Of a stretch of DNA of 64,000 nucleotides, positions 25,422 through 34,851 are shown piece by piece. Position 1 is the stretch's first letter, and the number at the start of each line of letters is the position of its first letter. The notes below the pieces were generated by a model. It was not told the DNA's origin, made no database searches, and saw only the letters and a list, made by a program, of their open reading frames with translations. The DNA comes from Bacteroides sp. CAG:770 (GTDB lineage Bacteria; Bacteroidota; Bacteroidia; Bacteroidales; UBA932): NCBI GenBank assembly GCA_000435075.1, contig FR890644.1, forward strand, positions 42,354 through 106,353, in the 5' to 3' direction. The translations under genes were made by a program, and so were the position numbers.

Positions 25422-26201
25422 TTATTCGCTGAATTTTGCTGCGAGGAACTCTCTGTTAAGACGTGCGATGTGGTCAACTGAAATACCCTTAGGGCACTCC
25501 ATTTCGCAAGCACGGGTGTTAGTACAGTTACCGAATCCGAGTTCGTCCATCTTGGCAACCATAGCGCGGGCTCTTCTTGCAGCCTCTGGTCTTCCCTGAG
25601 GAAGGAGAGCAAGTGAGCTGACTCTGGCAGCAACGAAAAGCATTGCAGAACCATTCTTACATGTAGCTACACAAGCACCGCAACCTACGCAAGCAGCTGC
25701 GTCCATACTCTTCTCTGCCTTATCATGAGGGATAAGAAGTGCATTTCCGTCCTGAGCAGAACCTGTACGGACAGAAATGAAGCCACCAGCCTGGAGGATC
25801 TTGTCGAAAGCAGTTCTATCTACAACGAGGTCCTTGATTACTGGAAAAGCTGCACTTCTCCAAGGCTCTACTGTGATGGTAGCACCATTCTGGAAATGAC
25901 GCATGAAAAGCTGGCAGGTAGTAACCTGATCATCCGGACCATGTGCCCTACCGTCAATATAAAGTGAGCAAGCACCGCAGATACCTTCACGGCAGTCATG
26001 GTCGAAAGACACAGGACCGCTGCTCTGACATCCTTTCTCTACAGCAACAGGATCCTCTCCTTTTCTGACAAGCTGCTCGTTAAGAATATCAAGCATTTCG
26101 AGGAATGAAGCGTCCTCCTCAATTCCGGTTACGGAATATGTTTCAAAATGTCCCTGAGACTGGGCGTTTTTCTGACGCCATATTTTTAACTTGAAATCCA
26201 T
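25422..26201 (-). CDS. frdB: succinate dehydrogenase/fumarate reductase iron-sulfur subunit
   Basis: 259 residues. The N-terminal [2Fe-2S] ferredoxin domain has CREGICGACSLYIDG (about 70-84), and the C-terminal domain has CVGCGACVATCKNGS and CTNTRACEMECPKG for the 4Fe/3Fe clusters. It passes electrons between quinol and the FAD subunit, giving fumarate respiration in anaerobic Bacteroidales. frdA lies 5 bp upstream. The usual cytochrome b anchor gene is not next to the pair. Confidence 0.95.
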   Translation of the reverse strand: MDFKLKIWRQKNAQSQGHFETYSVTGIEEDASFLEMLDILNEQLVRKGEDPVAVEKGCQSSGPVSFDHDCREGICGACSLYIDGRAHGPDDQVTTCQLFMRHFQNGATITVEPWRSAAFPVIKDLVVDRTAFDKILQAGGFISVRTGSAQDGNALLIPHDKAEKSMDAAACVGCGACVATCKNGSAMLFVAARVSSLALLPQGRPEAARRARAMVAKMDELGFGNCTNTRACEMECPKGISVDHIARLNREFLAAKFSE

Positions 26202-26206
26202 CTTAA

Positions 26207-28153
26207 TTAGTCTTTATAGTTTCTGGTAGCAACATGGATATTCTCATAAACGAGAGGCTCCTTGTGGAGTTCAGGTTCCTGACCTTCTCCCTTGTACTCC
26301 CAGGCAGCTACATACATATAGTTCTCATCGTCACGTTTAGCCTCGCCTTCCGGTGTCTGGCTTTCCTCACGGAAGTGACCTCCGCAGGATTCGTTACGGT
26401 TAAGAGCGTCCTTAGCCATAAGTTCACCTATATCGAAGAAATCTTCAAGTCTGAGAGCTTTCTCGAGTTCCTGGTTGAATTCATACTGGGTACCGGTTAC
26501 GCGTACAGTCTTCCAGAATTCTTTGCGGAGTTCCTGAATCTCAGCGATACCTTTCTTAAGTCCTTCTGCAGTACGACCCATACCGATGTGCTCCCACATG
26601 ATGTGTCCGAGTTTCTTATGGATAGAATCAACCGGCTCTGTACCCTTGACAGCGAAGAGTCTGTCAATTCTGTTCTGGACAGCCTTCTCAGCAGCGTCGA
26701 ACTCAGGAGCAGAAGTATCTGTCTTAGGCTCTGCGAACTTGTGTGAGAGATAGTCACCGATAGTAACAGGCAGGATAAAGTAACCGTCAGCAAGACCCTG
26801 CATGAGGGCAGATGCGCCAAGACGGTTTCCACCATGATCTGAGAAGTTGGCCTCACCGATTGCATAAAGACCAGGGATAGTGGTCTGAAGATCGTAGTCA
26901 ACCCAGATACCGCCCATAGTATAGTGGATAGCCGGGTAAATCATCATTGGCTCCTCCCAAGGGTTGGAAGCAGTAATCTTCTCATACATCTGGAAGAGGT
27001 TACCATAACGCTCAGCAACTCTCTGCTTACCGAGTCTCTCGATAGCATCCTTGAAATCAAGGAATACTGCGAGTCCGGTCTCATTGACACCGAAACCTGC
27101 ATCGCATCTCTCCTTTGCTGCACGGGAAGCCACGTCACGGGGAACAAGGTTTCCGAATGCAGGGTAACGACGCTCGAGATAATAATCTCTATCCTCCTCT
27201 GCGATCTGTGAAGGTTTGATCTCATGCTTGCGGAGCTTCATGACATCTTCCATCTTCTTAGGAACCCAGATACGTCCGTCATTACGGAGTGACTCTGACA
27301 TAAGGGTCAGCTTGCACTGCTGGTCACCATGAACAGGAATACATGTAGGGTGAATCTGAGCGAAAGCAGGGTTTGCGAAGTAAGCACCTTTCCTGAAGCA
27401 CTGCATAGCAGCTGAACCGTTGCTGTTCATAGCATTGGTAGAAAGGAAATATGCGCGACCGTAACCGCCGGTAGCGATAACGACAGCATGTGCCCCGAAT
27501 CTCTCAAGTTTACCTGTTACAAGGTTTCTTGCGATAATACCCTTAGCCTCACCATTGATAACTACGAGGTCGAGCATCTCATGACGAGGATAGCTCTTCA
27601 CTGTTCCTGCGGCAACCTGTCTGTTGAGAGCCGCATAAGCTCCGAGAAGAAGCTGCTGTCCGGTTTGTCCGCGGGCATAGAAGGTACGACTTACCTGAAC
27701 ACCACCGAAAGAACGGTTGGCAAGGTATCCGCCGTATTCTCTGGCGAAAGGAATACCCTGAGCTACGCACTGGTCAATGATAGCGGCACTGACTTCTGCA
27801 AGACGATAGACGTTAGCCTCTCTACTACGATAGTCACCACCTTTAATGGTATCGTAGAAAAGACGATACACAGAGTCATTGTCATTCTGGTAGTTCTTGG
27901 CAGCATTGATACCGCCCTGAGCCGCGATAGAGTGTGCACGGCGAGGAGAATCACTGATACAGAAAACCTTTACATTATAACCGAGCTCACCAAGTGTAGC
28001 AGCTGCAGATGCGCCGCCGAGACCTGTACCGACTACAATGATTTCAAGTTTCCTTTTGTTGTTAGGACTGACAAGACGAATTTCTGACTTCCTTTTGGTC
28101 CATTTTTCAGCCAAAGGTCCGTCAGGAATCTTTGAGATTAATTTATCGGCCAT
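26207..28153 (-). CDS. frdA: succinate dehydrogenase/fumarate reductase flavoprotein subunit
   Basis: 648 residues. The FAD-binding motif VVGTGLGGASAAATLGELG is near 41. The covalent-FAD region RAHSIAAQGGINAAKNYQND follows, and the active-site part HPTCIP and GGIWVDYDLQTTIPGLYAIGEA are clear. It reduces fumarate or oxidises succinate at the cytoplasmic face of the membrane. In Bacteroidota the order is normally cytochrome b-A-B. Here the gene upstream on the same strand is ruvB, 83 bp away, and no anchor subunit is in the window. Confidence 0.95.
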   Translation of the reverse strand: MADKLISKIPDGPLAEKWTKRKSEIRLVSPNNKRKLEIIVVGTGLGGASAAATLGELGYNVKVFCISDSPRRAHSIAAQGGINAAKNYQNDNDSVYRLFYDTIKGGDYRSREANVYRLAEVSAAIIDQCVAQGIPFAREYGGYLANRSFGGVQVSRTFYARGQTGQQLLLGAYAALNRQVAAGTVKSYPRHEMLDLVVINGEAKGIIARNLVTGKLERFGAHAVVIATGGYGRAYFLSTNAMNSNGSAAMQCFRKGAYFANPAFAQIHPTCIPVHGDQQCKLTLMSESLRNDGRIWVPKKMEDVMKLRKHEIKPSQIAEEDRDYYLERRYPAFGNLVPRDVASRAAKERCDAGFGVNETGLAVFLDFKDAIERLGKQRVAERYGNLFQMYEKITASNPWEEPMMIYPAIHYTMGGIWVDYDLQTTIPGLYAIGEANFSDHGGNRLGASALMQGLADGYFILPVTIGDYLSHKFAEPKTDTSAPEFDAAEKAVQNRIDRLFAVKGTEPVDSIHKKLGHIMWEHIGMGRTAEGLKKGIAEIQELRKEFWKTVRVTGTQYEFNQELEKALRLEDFFDIGELMAKDALNRNESCGGHFREESQTPEGEAKRDDENYMYVAAWEYKGEGQEPELHKEPLVYENIHVATRNYKD

Positions 28154-28236
28154 TTTTAGTTATTATGAAAATTGTACAATTAATATGCAAGTTTAGTCAT
28201 TTTTACTGAATAAACCTTGATTTTCACCAAGAAAAT

Positions 28237-29280
28237 CTAAAAAAGAGTATTCTGTATCACTTCCGGTTCGACAGGGCCTCTGTCAGGCTTTTCAATGCCA
28301 AGATGGGCATAAGCGAGATCAGTCACGACACGCCCCCTCGGAGTCCTCTGGATAAACCCTTCTTTAATAAGGAAAGGCTCGTAAACTTCCTCCACCGAAC
28401 CCTGGTCCTCCCCCACCGAAGTCGCGATCGTACTGATGCCTACCGGACCGCCCTTGAACTTCGTAATGATGCTGTAAAGAATCTTGTTGTCGATCTGATT
28501 CAAACCCCTCTTGTCAATGTTAAGAGCATTGAGCGCATAACGTGAAATTTTAAGGTCAATGTGACCGTCACCTTCGACCTGCGCGAAGTCCCTGACACGA
28601 CGCAGAAGAGCATTCGCGATACGTGGAGTTCCGCGGCTTCTCAATGCTATTTCCATGGCTGCATCATCATCGATTCCGACACCCAGAAGAGCACTGTTCC
28701 TCTTCACGATTTTCACGAGTTCTGAAGCGTCATAATACTCCAATGAAAAGTCGATTCCGAAGCGCGCCCTGAGAGGTGCTGTCAACAAACCTTTGCGGGT
28801 AGTCGCACCTACCAGAGTGAACGGTTTCAGGGCAAGTCTCACGGACCTTGCTCCCGGACCTTTATCTATAAGGATATCTATGGCGAACTGCTCCATCGCA
28901 GAATAGAGATACTCTTCCACAACAGGAGACAGACGATGGATCTCGTCGATAAATAGAACATCTCCGGACTCCAGGGAAGTAAGCAGTCCGGCCAGATCTC
29001 CAGGCTTGTCAAGCACAGGACCGGAAGTGATTTTTATATTCACTCCAAGCTCGTTCGCGACAATGTTTGCAAGTGTGGTCTTGCCCAGACCCGGAGGCCC
29101 GTGAAAGAGCACATGGTCCAAGGCTTCACCTCTCATTTTCGCCGCCTTTATAAAGATTTTCAGGTTCGCCACAATCTTGTCCTGACCGGTGAAGTCAGTC
29201 AGTTCGTGAGGTCTGATTATTCCGTCTAAATCCTTATCTTTGTCCGTCCCGGCGGAATACGGTGTAAAATCGTCAGGCAT
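28237..29280 (-). CDS. ruvB: Holliday junction branch migration helicase RuvB
   Basis: 347 residues from the ATG at 29278-29280; a TTG two codons earlier is also open but less likely. Walker A FHGPPGLGKTTLANI (about 65-79), Walker B FIDEIHRL and sensor I VGATTRKGLL are visible. The winged-helix end carries GYIQRTPRGR-type text (FIQRTPRGRVVTDLAY). Hexameric motor driving branch migration with RuvA. It is unlinked from ruvA in this genome region. Confidence 0.96.
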   Translation of the reverse strand: MPDDFTPYSAGTDKDKDLDGIIRPHELTDFTGQDKIVANLKIFIKAAKMRGEALDHVLFHGPPGLGKTTLANIVANELGVNIKITSGPVLDKPGDLAGLLTSLESGDVLFIDEIHRLSPVVEEYLYSAMEQFAIDILIDKGPGARSVRLALKPFTLVGATTRKGLLTAPLRARFGIDFSLEYYDASELVKIVKRNSALLGVGIDDDAAMEIALRSRGTPRIANALLRRVRDFAQVEGDGHIDLKISRYALNALNIDKRGLNQIDNKILYSIITKFKGGPVGISTIATSVGEDQGSVEEVYEPFLIKEGFIQRTPRGRVVTDLAYAHLGIEKPDRGPVEPEVIQNTLF

Positions 29281-29302
29281 TTTCAAAACAATATTATAAA
29301 TA

Positions 29303-29310
29303 CAAATTTA
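29303..29310 (-). promoter_or_regulatory. putative -7 box of ruvB
   Basis: Minus-strand TAAATTTG fits TAnnTTTG, 23 bp before the ruvB ATG. Confidence 0.45.
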
Positions 29311-29352
29311 CATATTTTTATTTTAATGTTGTTTTTATTAAGTTTGTTTAAA

Positions 29353-29554
29353 TGTTGATAACACTCACAACTCTCCTGAAAATCAATGTTTTGTATATGT
29401 TGAAAAATGTTGATATCTCTGAAGAGCTCCGAATGATAAAATGTGCGTAAAATTATTTGCAATATACGTCGGGACTGTGCATAACATAAAAAACCGGGTT
29501 TGGTCAATTGACTTTTCAATTGATATCAACAGGCTTTTTAATAGGTTATCAACC
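29353..29554. repeat. four TTATCAAC-type words in the ruvB-mfd intergenic region
   Basis: The AT-rich gap of about 290 bp holds TGTTGATAAC (29353-29362), TGTTGATATC (29408-29417), GATATCAACA (29522-29531) and GGTTATCAACC (29544-29554). Two point each way. TTATCAACA is one base from the DnaA-box consensus TTATCCACA, but no replication-initiation gene is near, so the role is open. Confidence 0.35.
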
Positions 29555-29569
29555 GAATTTTAAGGTGAA

Positions 29570-32500
29570 ATGTTAATAAGTAAAGAAGCAACATCACTAC
29601 TCGAACAGAGTATTTCGTCCAATAAAGATACCTTCTGCAGCGGGCTTTTCATGTCCGCCAGATGGATGGTCCTGTCCCAGGTGGCAAAGTCCGGGATGCA
29701 TGTTATTATCCTTCCGGACAAGGAGTCTGCGGAGTACTGCTCCGGTGACCTGTACTCTATCATTGACGGTGACAAAGTGTTCTTTCTTCCGGGCTCCGGA
29801 AAGAACATTGAGAGGAGCAATTACAAGTCTTCTCTCGGGGTTCAGAGGACGTCGGCCATCGGGAGCATTTTGGCAGAAAAGAACATTTCCGGGCAACTTT
29901 TCATTGTGACGTATCCGGAGGCCTTGGATGAACCGATTCCCGCGAAAAGCAGGATTTCCGAAGCGCTGGTAACATTGAAAAAAGGAGAAGAAACCAATCG
30001 TGACGAACTGTTTTCAAAGCTTGTCTCGAACAATTTTTCGAAGGTTGATTTCGTCGCTGCGCCCAGTCAGTTTGCCGTGCGCGGATCGCTCGTGGATGTG
30101 TTCTCGTTTACCAGTAATGACCCGTTCAGAATTTCATTTTTCGGGAACGAAATCGAGAAGATAAATCTGTTCGACTGCAATACCCAGCTCTCGAAGGAAG
30201 AGAGGGAATCTGCCGACATTTTTCCCGATATGATTGCCGAGGAAAATGTGGATGGCGGGAGTATGAAAATCACTGAAATTTTCCCTGAAAATACTGTCGT
30301 CTGGATGGATTCTCCAGACTCGTACAAGAGCTGTGATTTCTATCGTGAAACCGAAAGGTTCAAGCGGGTTTTTCTGGATGTCCCACTTGACTTGAAGAAG
30401 GAAAAAACTGTCCAGTTCAATATCGTCCCGCAGCCGGTCTTCAACAAGAATTTCGAGCTGCTTTCCGCAGATATCCGCGAGCGTCTTGAACGGGGGTATT
30501 CGGTAAATGTTTTCTGTGACAAGGAGGCTCAGGCGGACAGGCTCAGGTCCATTCTTTACAAGAACGAAAGGGTAATGCCTGAGTTCGTGACGGGAAAGAG
30601 CATCCACCGGGGGTTCATTGACAATGATGACAGGATCTGCTGTTATACTGACCATGAGATTTTCGACCGTTTCCACAGGGTAAGCATAAGGCGGACTGTA
30701 GAGAAAAATGAGCAGCTGACATTGAACGACCTCAGTTCTTTCAATATCGGAGACTACGTTGTGCACATTGACAATGGCGTCGGTATCTATGGCGGTCTTG
30801 TACGTATGCGTGATGACAAGGGAAGGGTTCAAGAGGTGGTTAAGCTTACCTATAAGGACGGGGATGTCGTTTTCGTGTCGGTACATGCTCTCTATAAGAT
30901 TTCCCGTTACAAGTCCAAGGATTCCATACCTCCGAAAATTAACAAGTTGGGGTCAAAGACATGGCAGACATTGAAGAATAATGCCAAGGCCAAGGTCAAG
31001 GATATCGCGAAGGAACTTATAAGTCTGTATGCTAAGAGGAAGGCTGCTCCCGGCTTTGCGTTTTCTGCCGATACTTATCTTCAGGAGGAACTGGAGTCCA
31101 GCTTTATGTATGAAGATACCCCTGATCAGGAGACAGCTACCCAGGCCATAAAGAGGGATATGGAGGACAGCAGTCCGATGGACAGGCTGGTATGCGGTGA
31201 TGTGGGGTTCGGCAAGACGGAACTTGCGGTCAGGGCTGCATTCAAGGCCGTATCTGACAGCAAGCAGGTTGTGGTGCTCGTGCCGACTACCATTCTTGCT
31301 TTCCAGCACTACAATACATTCAAGTCCAGGCTCAAGGATTTTCCTTGCAATGTGGATTACGTGAGCCGTCTGAGGACTGCGAAGGAGGTTTCTGATATTA
31401 AGGATAAACTCCGGAAGGGATTGATAGATATATTGATAGGAACCCATAAGATATTGGGCGGTTCTTTCGAATTCAAGGATTTGGGCCTTCTTATCATTGA
31501 TGAGGAGCAGAAATTCGGCGTCAGCGCGAAGGAGAAGTTGCGCCAGCTGAAACTTTCTGTCGATACATTGACATTGACCGCGACCCCTATTCCGAGGACG
31601 TTGCAGTTTTCGCTGCTCGGGGCGAGGGATCTTTCCATCATCAGTACTCCCCCGCCGAACAGGATTCCTGTGCAGACGGAGATTATTCTTTTCAATGAAG
31701 AAGAAATAAGGAATATCATAAATTATGAATTGGATCGCGGAGGGCAGATTTTCTTCCTTCACAACAAGGTGCATGAACTGCCTGCCGTGTATGATATCCT
31801 TCACAGGATAGTCCCGGATATGAAGATTTGTGTGGCGCACGGACAGATGGCGGCGAAGGAATTGGAGGAGAAGATGCTCGATTTCATACAGGGTGACTAC
31901 GATCTGCTGCTGAGCACCACTATCATTGAAAGCGGCCTTGACATTTCCAATGCCAATACAATCATCATAAATCAGGCTCAGAATTTCGGTCTGAGTGAGC
32001 TGCATCAGCTGAGGGGAAGGGTCGGAAGGTCGAACAAGAAGGCTTTCTGCTATCTTATCGTGCCGCCTCTGACGACTCTTTCTGAGGATTCGAGGCGGCG
32101 TCTGAAGGCTATCGAGGAATTCTCTGATCTCGGGAGCGGGTTCAATATTGCTATGCAGGATCTGGATATCCGTGGTGCCGGAAATCTTCTGGGTGCAGAG
32201 CAGAGCGGCTATATTGCAGATATGGGGTATGAGACGTATCAGAAGATTCTGGCTGAGGCTATGGATGAACTTGGTGTGGAGACTGGAATCTCGACGAAGA
32301 ATGTGAAAGACTCTTTTATAGAGGACTGCACTATCGATACTGACCAGGTGGCTATGATTCCTGACTCGTACATAGATGTTCCTGCTGAGAAGATCCGCAT
32401 ATACAAGGAACTTGATTCGGTAGAAAAGGATAGTGAACTTGACAAGATGGCGGCCAAACTTACTGACAGGTTCGGACCGGTTCCTGAGGAGGTTTCCCAC

Positions 32501-32767
32501 CTGTTCGATATCGTGAGAATCAGACATCGCGGAAAGAAACTCGGCTTTGAAAAGATTATAATAAAGAATGGAATATTGATAGCTTTCTTTATTTCCAATC
32601 CGATGTCATCTTATTATAAGTCAAAGGTTTTTACAGGCATCCTGGAAAAAATGCAGCATCTTGCAGGTGTATGTGAACTGAACAACAAGAATGGCAAACT
32701 GCGCATAATTTCCCGCAAAGTGGATTCATTGGCAAAAGCTTATGATGTTTTAGGAAAGTTGTTATAA
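29570..32767 (+). CDS. mfd: transcription-repair coupling factor
   Basis: 1065 residues, slightly short of the E. coli length. The N-terminal UvrB-like module covers about 1-330, and the RNA-polymerase-interaction domain contains FNIGDYVVHIDNGVGIYGG near 388. The RecG-like translocase follows: Walker A CGDVGFGKTELA near 542, LIIDEEQKFGV near 640, TATPIPRTL near 670 and QLRGRVGRS near 810. A TRCF C-terminal domain closes it. It removes stalled RNA polymerase at lesions and recruits UvrA. The stop overlaps the coaX -7 box. Two overlapping CATTGAC words lie at 31566-31578. Confidence 0.96.
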   Translation: MLISKEATSLLEQSISSNKDTFCSGLFMSARWMVLSQVAKSGMHVIILPDKESAEYCSGDLYSIIDGDKVFFLPGSGKNIERSNYKSSLGVQRTSAIGSILAEKNISGQLFIVTYPEALDEPIPAKSRISEALVTLKKGEETNRDELFSKLVSNNFSKVDFVAAPSQFAVRGSLVDVFSFTSNDPFRISFFGNEIEKINLFDCNTQLSKEERESADIFPDMIAEENVDGGSMKITEIFPENTVVWMDSPDSYKSCDFYRETERFKRVFLDVPLDLKKEKTVQFNIVPQPVFNKNFELLSADIRERLERGYSVNVFCDKEAQADRLRSILYKNERVMPEFVTGKSIHRGFIDNDDRICCYTDHEIFDRFHRVSIRRTVEKNEQLTLNDLSSFNIGDYVVHIDNGVGIYGGLVRMRDDKGRVQEVVKLTYKDGDVVFVSVHALYKISRYKSKDSIPPKINKLGSKTWQTLKNNAKAKVKDIAKELISLYAKRKAAPGFAFSADTYLQEELESSFMYEDTPDQETATQAIKRDMEDSSPMDRLVCGDVGFGKTELAVRAAFKAVSDSKQVVVLVPTTILAFQHYNTFKSRLKDFPCNVDYVSRLRTAKEVSDIKDKLRKGLIDILIGTHKILGGSFEFKDLGLLIIDEEQKFGVSAKEKLRQLKLSVDTLTLTATPIPRTLQFSLLGARDLSIISTPPPNRIPVQTEIILFNEEEIRNIINYELDRGGQIFFLHNKVHELPAVYDILHRIVPDMKICVAHGQMAAKELEEKMLDFIQGDYDLLLSTTIIESGLDISNANTIIINQAQNFGLSELHQLRGRVGRSNKKAFCYLIVPPLTTLSEDSRRRLKAIEEFSDLGSGFNIAMQDLDIRGAGNLLGAEQSGYIADMGYETYQKILAEAMDELGVETGISTKNVKDSFIEDCTIDTDQVAMIPDSYIDVPAEKIRIYKELDSVEKDSELDKMAAKLTDRFGPVPEEVSHLFDIVRIRHRGKKLGFEKIIIKNGILIAFFISNPMSSYYKSKVFTGILEKMQHLAGVCELNNKNGKLRIISRKVDSLAKAYDVLGKLL

Positions 32768-32772
32768 CTTTG
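32765..32772 (+). promoter_or_regulatory. -7 box of coaX overlapping the mfd stop codon
   Basis: TAACTTTG fits TAnnTTTG; its first three bases are the mfd TAA stop. Transcription would start about 20 bp before the coaX TTG codon. Confidence 0.5.
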
Positions 32773-32800
32773 CGGAGATTTACGTTTAAAAGACAATATT

Positions 32801-33517
32801 TTGCAAAATCTTATCATAGATATAGGGAATACCGCAGTCAAAGCTGCGTGGGCGGACGGGCCAATGTTAGGACGGACTTTCAGATATCAGGGAGAGAAGG
32901 TCAAGGATTTCATCCTTTCTCTCATCCGGAAGGAAAGGCCGCATACTATGGTGGTTTCATCGGTGTACGAGATAAGCGGTGCGGATGAGGCTGCCTACAG
33001 GGAAAGATGTACCAGACTTCTCATCCTGGACAAGGCTCATTCCGAGGTGCTTTCACGTTATTCTCTCCCGGAGGAAATGACGTTCGACAGAGCAGCGTCG
33101 ATTATCGCGGTGAGGCATGAATTTGCCGGAAAAGGAGTCACTGTCATTGACTTCGGAACGACCCTCACCATCGATATTGTCAATGCTGAAGGACGGTATT
33201 TGGGAGGCAATATTTCGCTCGGATGCAGAACCCGGTTCAAGGCTGTAAACCGCTACTCCAGAGCACTTCCGCTCATTGACTTGCCTGAAAAAATATGCGA
33301 ACTCGGACTTTCCGTCAACGAATCTATAGCATCAGGAATCATTAAGGGCATAATGTTTGAAATAGAGGGGTACGTTTCGGGTTATCCTGAAAATATTGTC
33401 GTTTTCACCGGAGGTGATGCGATTTATTTTGCAAAAAGGATGAAAAACTCGATATTTGTAATTTGTAATCTTGTGCTAACAGGTTTAGCATTAATTGCTG
33501 ACGGGTATGTCGATTAA
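32801..33517 (+). CDS. coaX: type III pantothenate kinase, TTG start
   Basis: 238 residues from a TTG codon. The N-terminal phosphate-binding motif IIDIGNTAVKAAW sits at residues 4-16, so the start cannot lie further in. No ATG or GTG occurs upstream in frame after the mfd stop, hence the TTG. VIDFGTTLTIDIVNAEGRYLGGNISLG and the C-terminal VFTGGDA motif are typical. It phosphorylates pantothenate in coenzyme A synthesis. First gene of the envelope cluster; its last codons overlap the next ATG by 11 bp. Confidence 0.92.
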   Translation: MQNLIIDIGNTAVKAAWADGPMLGRTFRYQGEKVKDFILSLIRKERPHTMVVSSVYEISGADEAAYRERCTRLLILDKAHSEVLSRYSLPEEMTFDRAASIIAVRHEFAGKGVTVIDFGTTLTIDIVNAEGRYLGGNISLGCRTRFKAVNRYSRALPLIDLPEKICELGLSVNESIASGIIKGIMFEIEGYVSGYPENIVVFTGGDAIYFAKRMKNSIFVICNLVLTGLALIADGYVD

Positions 33518-34826
33518 GTTATTTAGAAAAATTATTTTTGGGGCTGCGCTGGTCTTGAGTTGTAACGTTGTGAGTGCTCAGGACGGGGCATACAGTTCCT
33601 ATTCTCCATATTCAGTTTTCGGTGTCGGAGATATTGCCCGTCAGGGAACAGCTTATAACAAGAGCATGGGCGGCGTAGGTATCGCTTCCCGCAACAACAG
33701 ATTCATCAATTACCTGAATCCGGCCGCTGTTGCCGCAAGGGATACGCTTTCATTTATGCTCGATTTCGGCGTTTCTGGAGAGGGCAAGATTTACAAGCAG
33801 GGTGATGTGAAGTCCGCAAGCAATATTTTCAATATTTACGATTTCGTATTCACCGTGCCGGTTTATAAGAAATCAGCTTTCATTGCAGGTATAACTCCCT
33901 ACAGTTCTTTGGGATATGACTTTTCCCATGACATTACGGATCCTGCTCTTGTGGCATCTGCCGGTAATATAAACTATCGCTCCAATGGAGAGGGAAGCCT
34001 CTATCAGCTGTTTCTCGGCGGTGGCGCCACTTTCTGGAACAAGTTGTCAGTAGGTGCCCAGTTCCTGTATTATTTCGGAAATATGGACAAATCCACATCG
34101 ATGGATTTCACTTCTGCATCATATCGTGACATCTACAGCGGATATAACCTGAATCTCCACGCCGTGGGCGGAAAATTCGGTGTCCAGTATGATCAGGCAT
34201 TGGCACCGGGACTTTATATGACAGTGGGTGCGACATATAAGACTTCTTCACGTCTGAAAGGTCGTGTTTCTGACTATAAATATGCCACGATTTCCAGCCA
34301 GAGCGATACTCTTCACTACAATGTGGATACCCTTTCACACGGCAGCAACGTGAAACTTGCCAGCGAATACGGCGTCGGAATAGCATTGAGGAAAGGCGAC
34401 AAATGGAGAATCGAATTCGACTACACCCGTTCCGACTGGAGAAATTCAAATTTCGACAAGACTACAGGTTTTGCCAATGTAGGAGCTTCCACCTTCTCCA
34501 CGACTTACTCACAGTCGTTCAAGGCCGGATTTGAAATCGTCCCTAACAGGAATGATATCAGATACTACATGAGAAGATGTTCCTATAGGGCCGGAATGTA
34601 TTATGACAGAGATTATTACAAATTGGACGGCAATACCGTGAATTCATATGGCGTTACGCTCGGTATAACATTGCCGGTATTCAGATGGTATAATGGTATA
34701 TCTATTGGAGTGGATCTCGGACAACGCGGAACCAACACTGGAAACATGATTCGTGAACGCTATGCGATGTTTGTTGTAGGATTCAATATCCATGACATCT
34801 GGTTCCAGAAACCTAAGTACGACTAG
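33507..34826 (+). CDS. outer-membrane beta-barrel protein of the coaX-lptC cluster
   Basis: 439 residues from ATG 33507, which overlaps the coaX end by 11 bp; the open frame also allows a TTG at 33495. The signal peptide ends near VVSA-QD. The mature protein starts AYSSYSPYSVFGVGDIARQGTAYNKSMGGVGIASR, an opening shared with FadL/PorV-like barrels of Bacteroidota, and alternates strands to the end. Its position before a TPR protein, LptC and a PpiD-like chaperone is a common Bacteroidales arrangement. Exact function unknown. CATTGAC words are absent here. Confidence 0.8.
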   Translation: MSIKLFRKIIFGAALVLSCNVVSAQDGAYSSYSPYSVFGVGDIARQGTAYNKSMGGVGIASRNNRFINYLNPAAVAARDTLSFMLDFGVSGEGKIYKQGDVKSASNIFNIYDFVFTVPVYKKSAFIAGITPYSSLGYDFSHDITDPALVASAGNINYRSNGEGSLYQLFLGGGATFWNKLSVGAQFLYYFGNMDKSTSMDFTSASYRDIYSGYNLNLHAVGGKFGVQYDQALAPGLYMTVGATYKTSSRLKGRVSDYKYATISSQSDTLHYNVDTLSHGSNVKLASEYGVGIALRKGDKWRIEFDYTRSDWRNSNFDKTTGFANVGASTFSTTYSQSFKAGFEIVPNRNDIRYYMRRCSYRAGMYYDRDYYKLDGNTVNSYGVTLGITLPVFRWYNGISIGVDLGQRGTNTGNMIRERYAMFVVGFNIHDIWFQKPKYD

Positions 34827-34851
34827 ATAATTAAAAAAAACATTTACTGAT

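Noticed and set aside
29287..29569. Calling oriC at the TTATCAAC cluster
   Set aside because: No dnaA, dnaN, rpmH or similar gene nearby and the words are degenerate; kept only as a weak observation.
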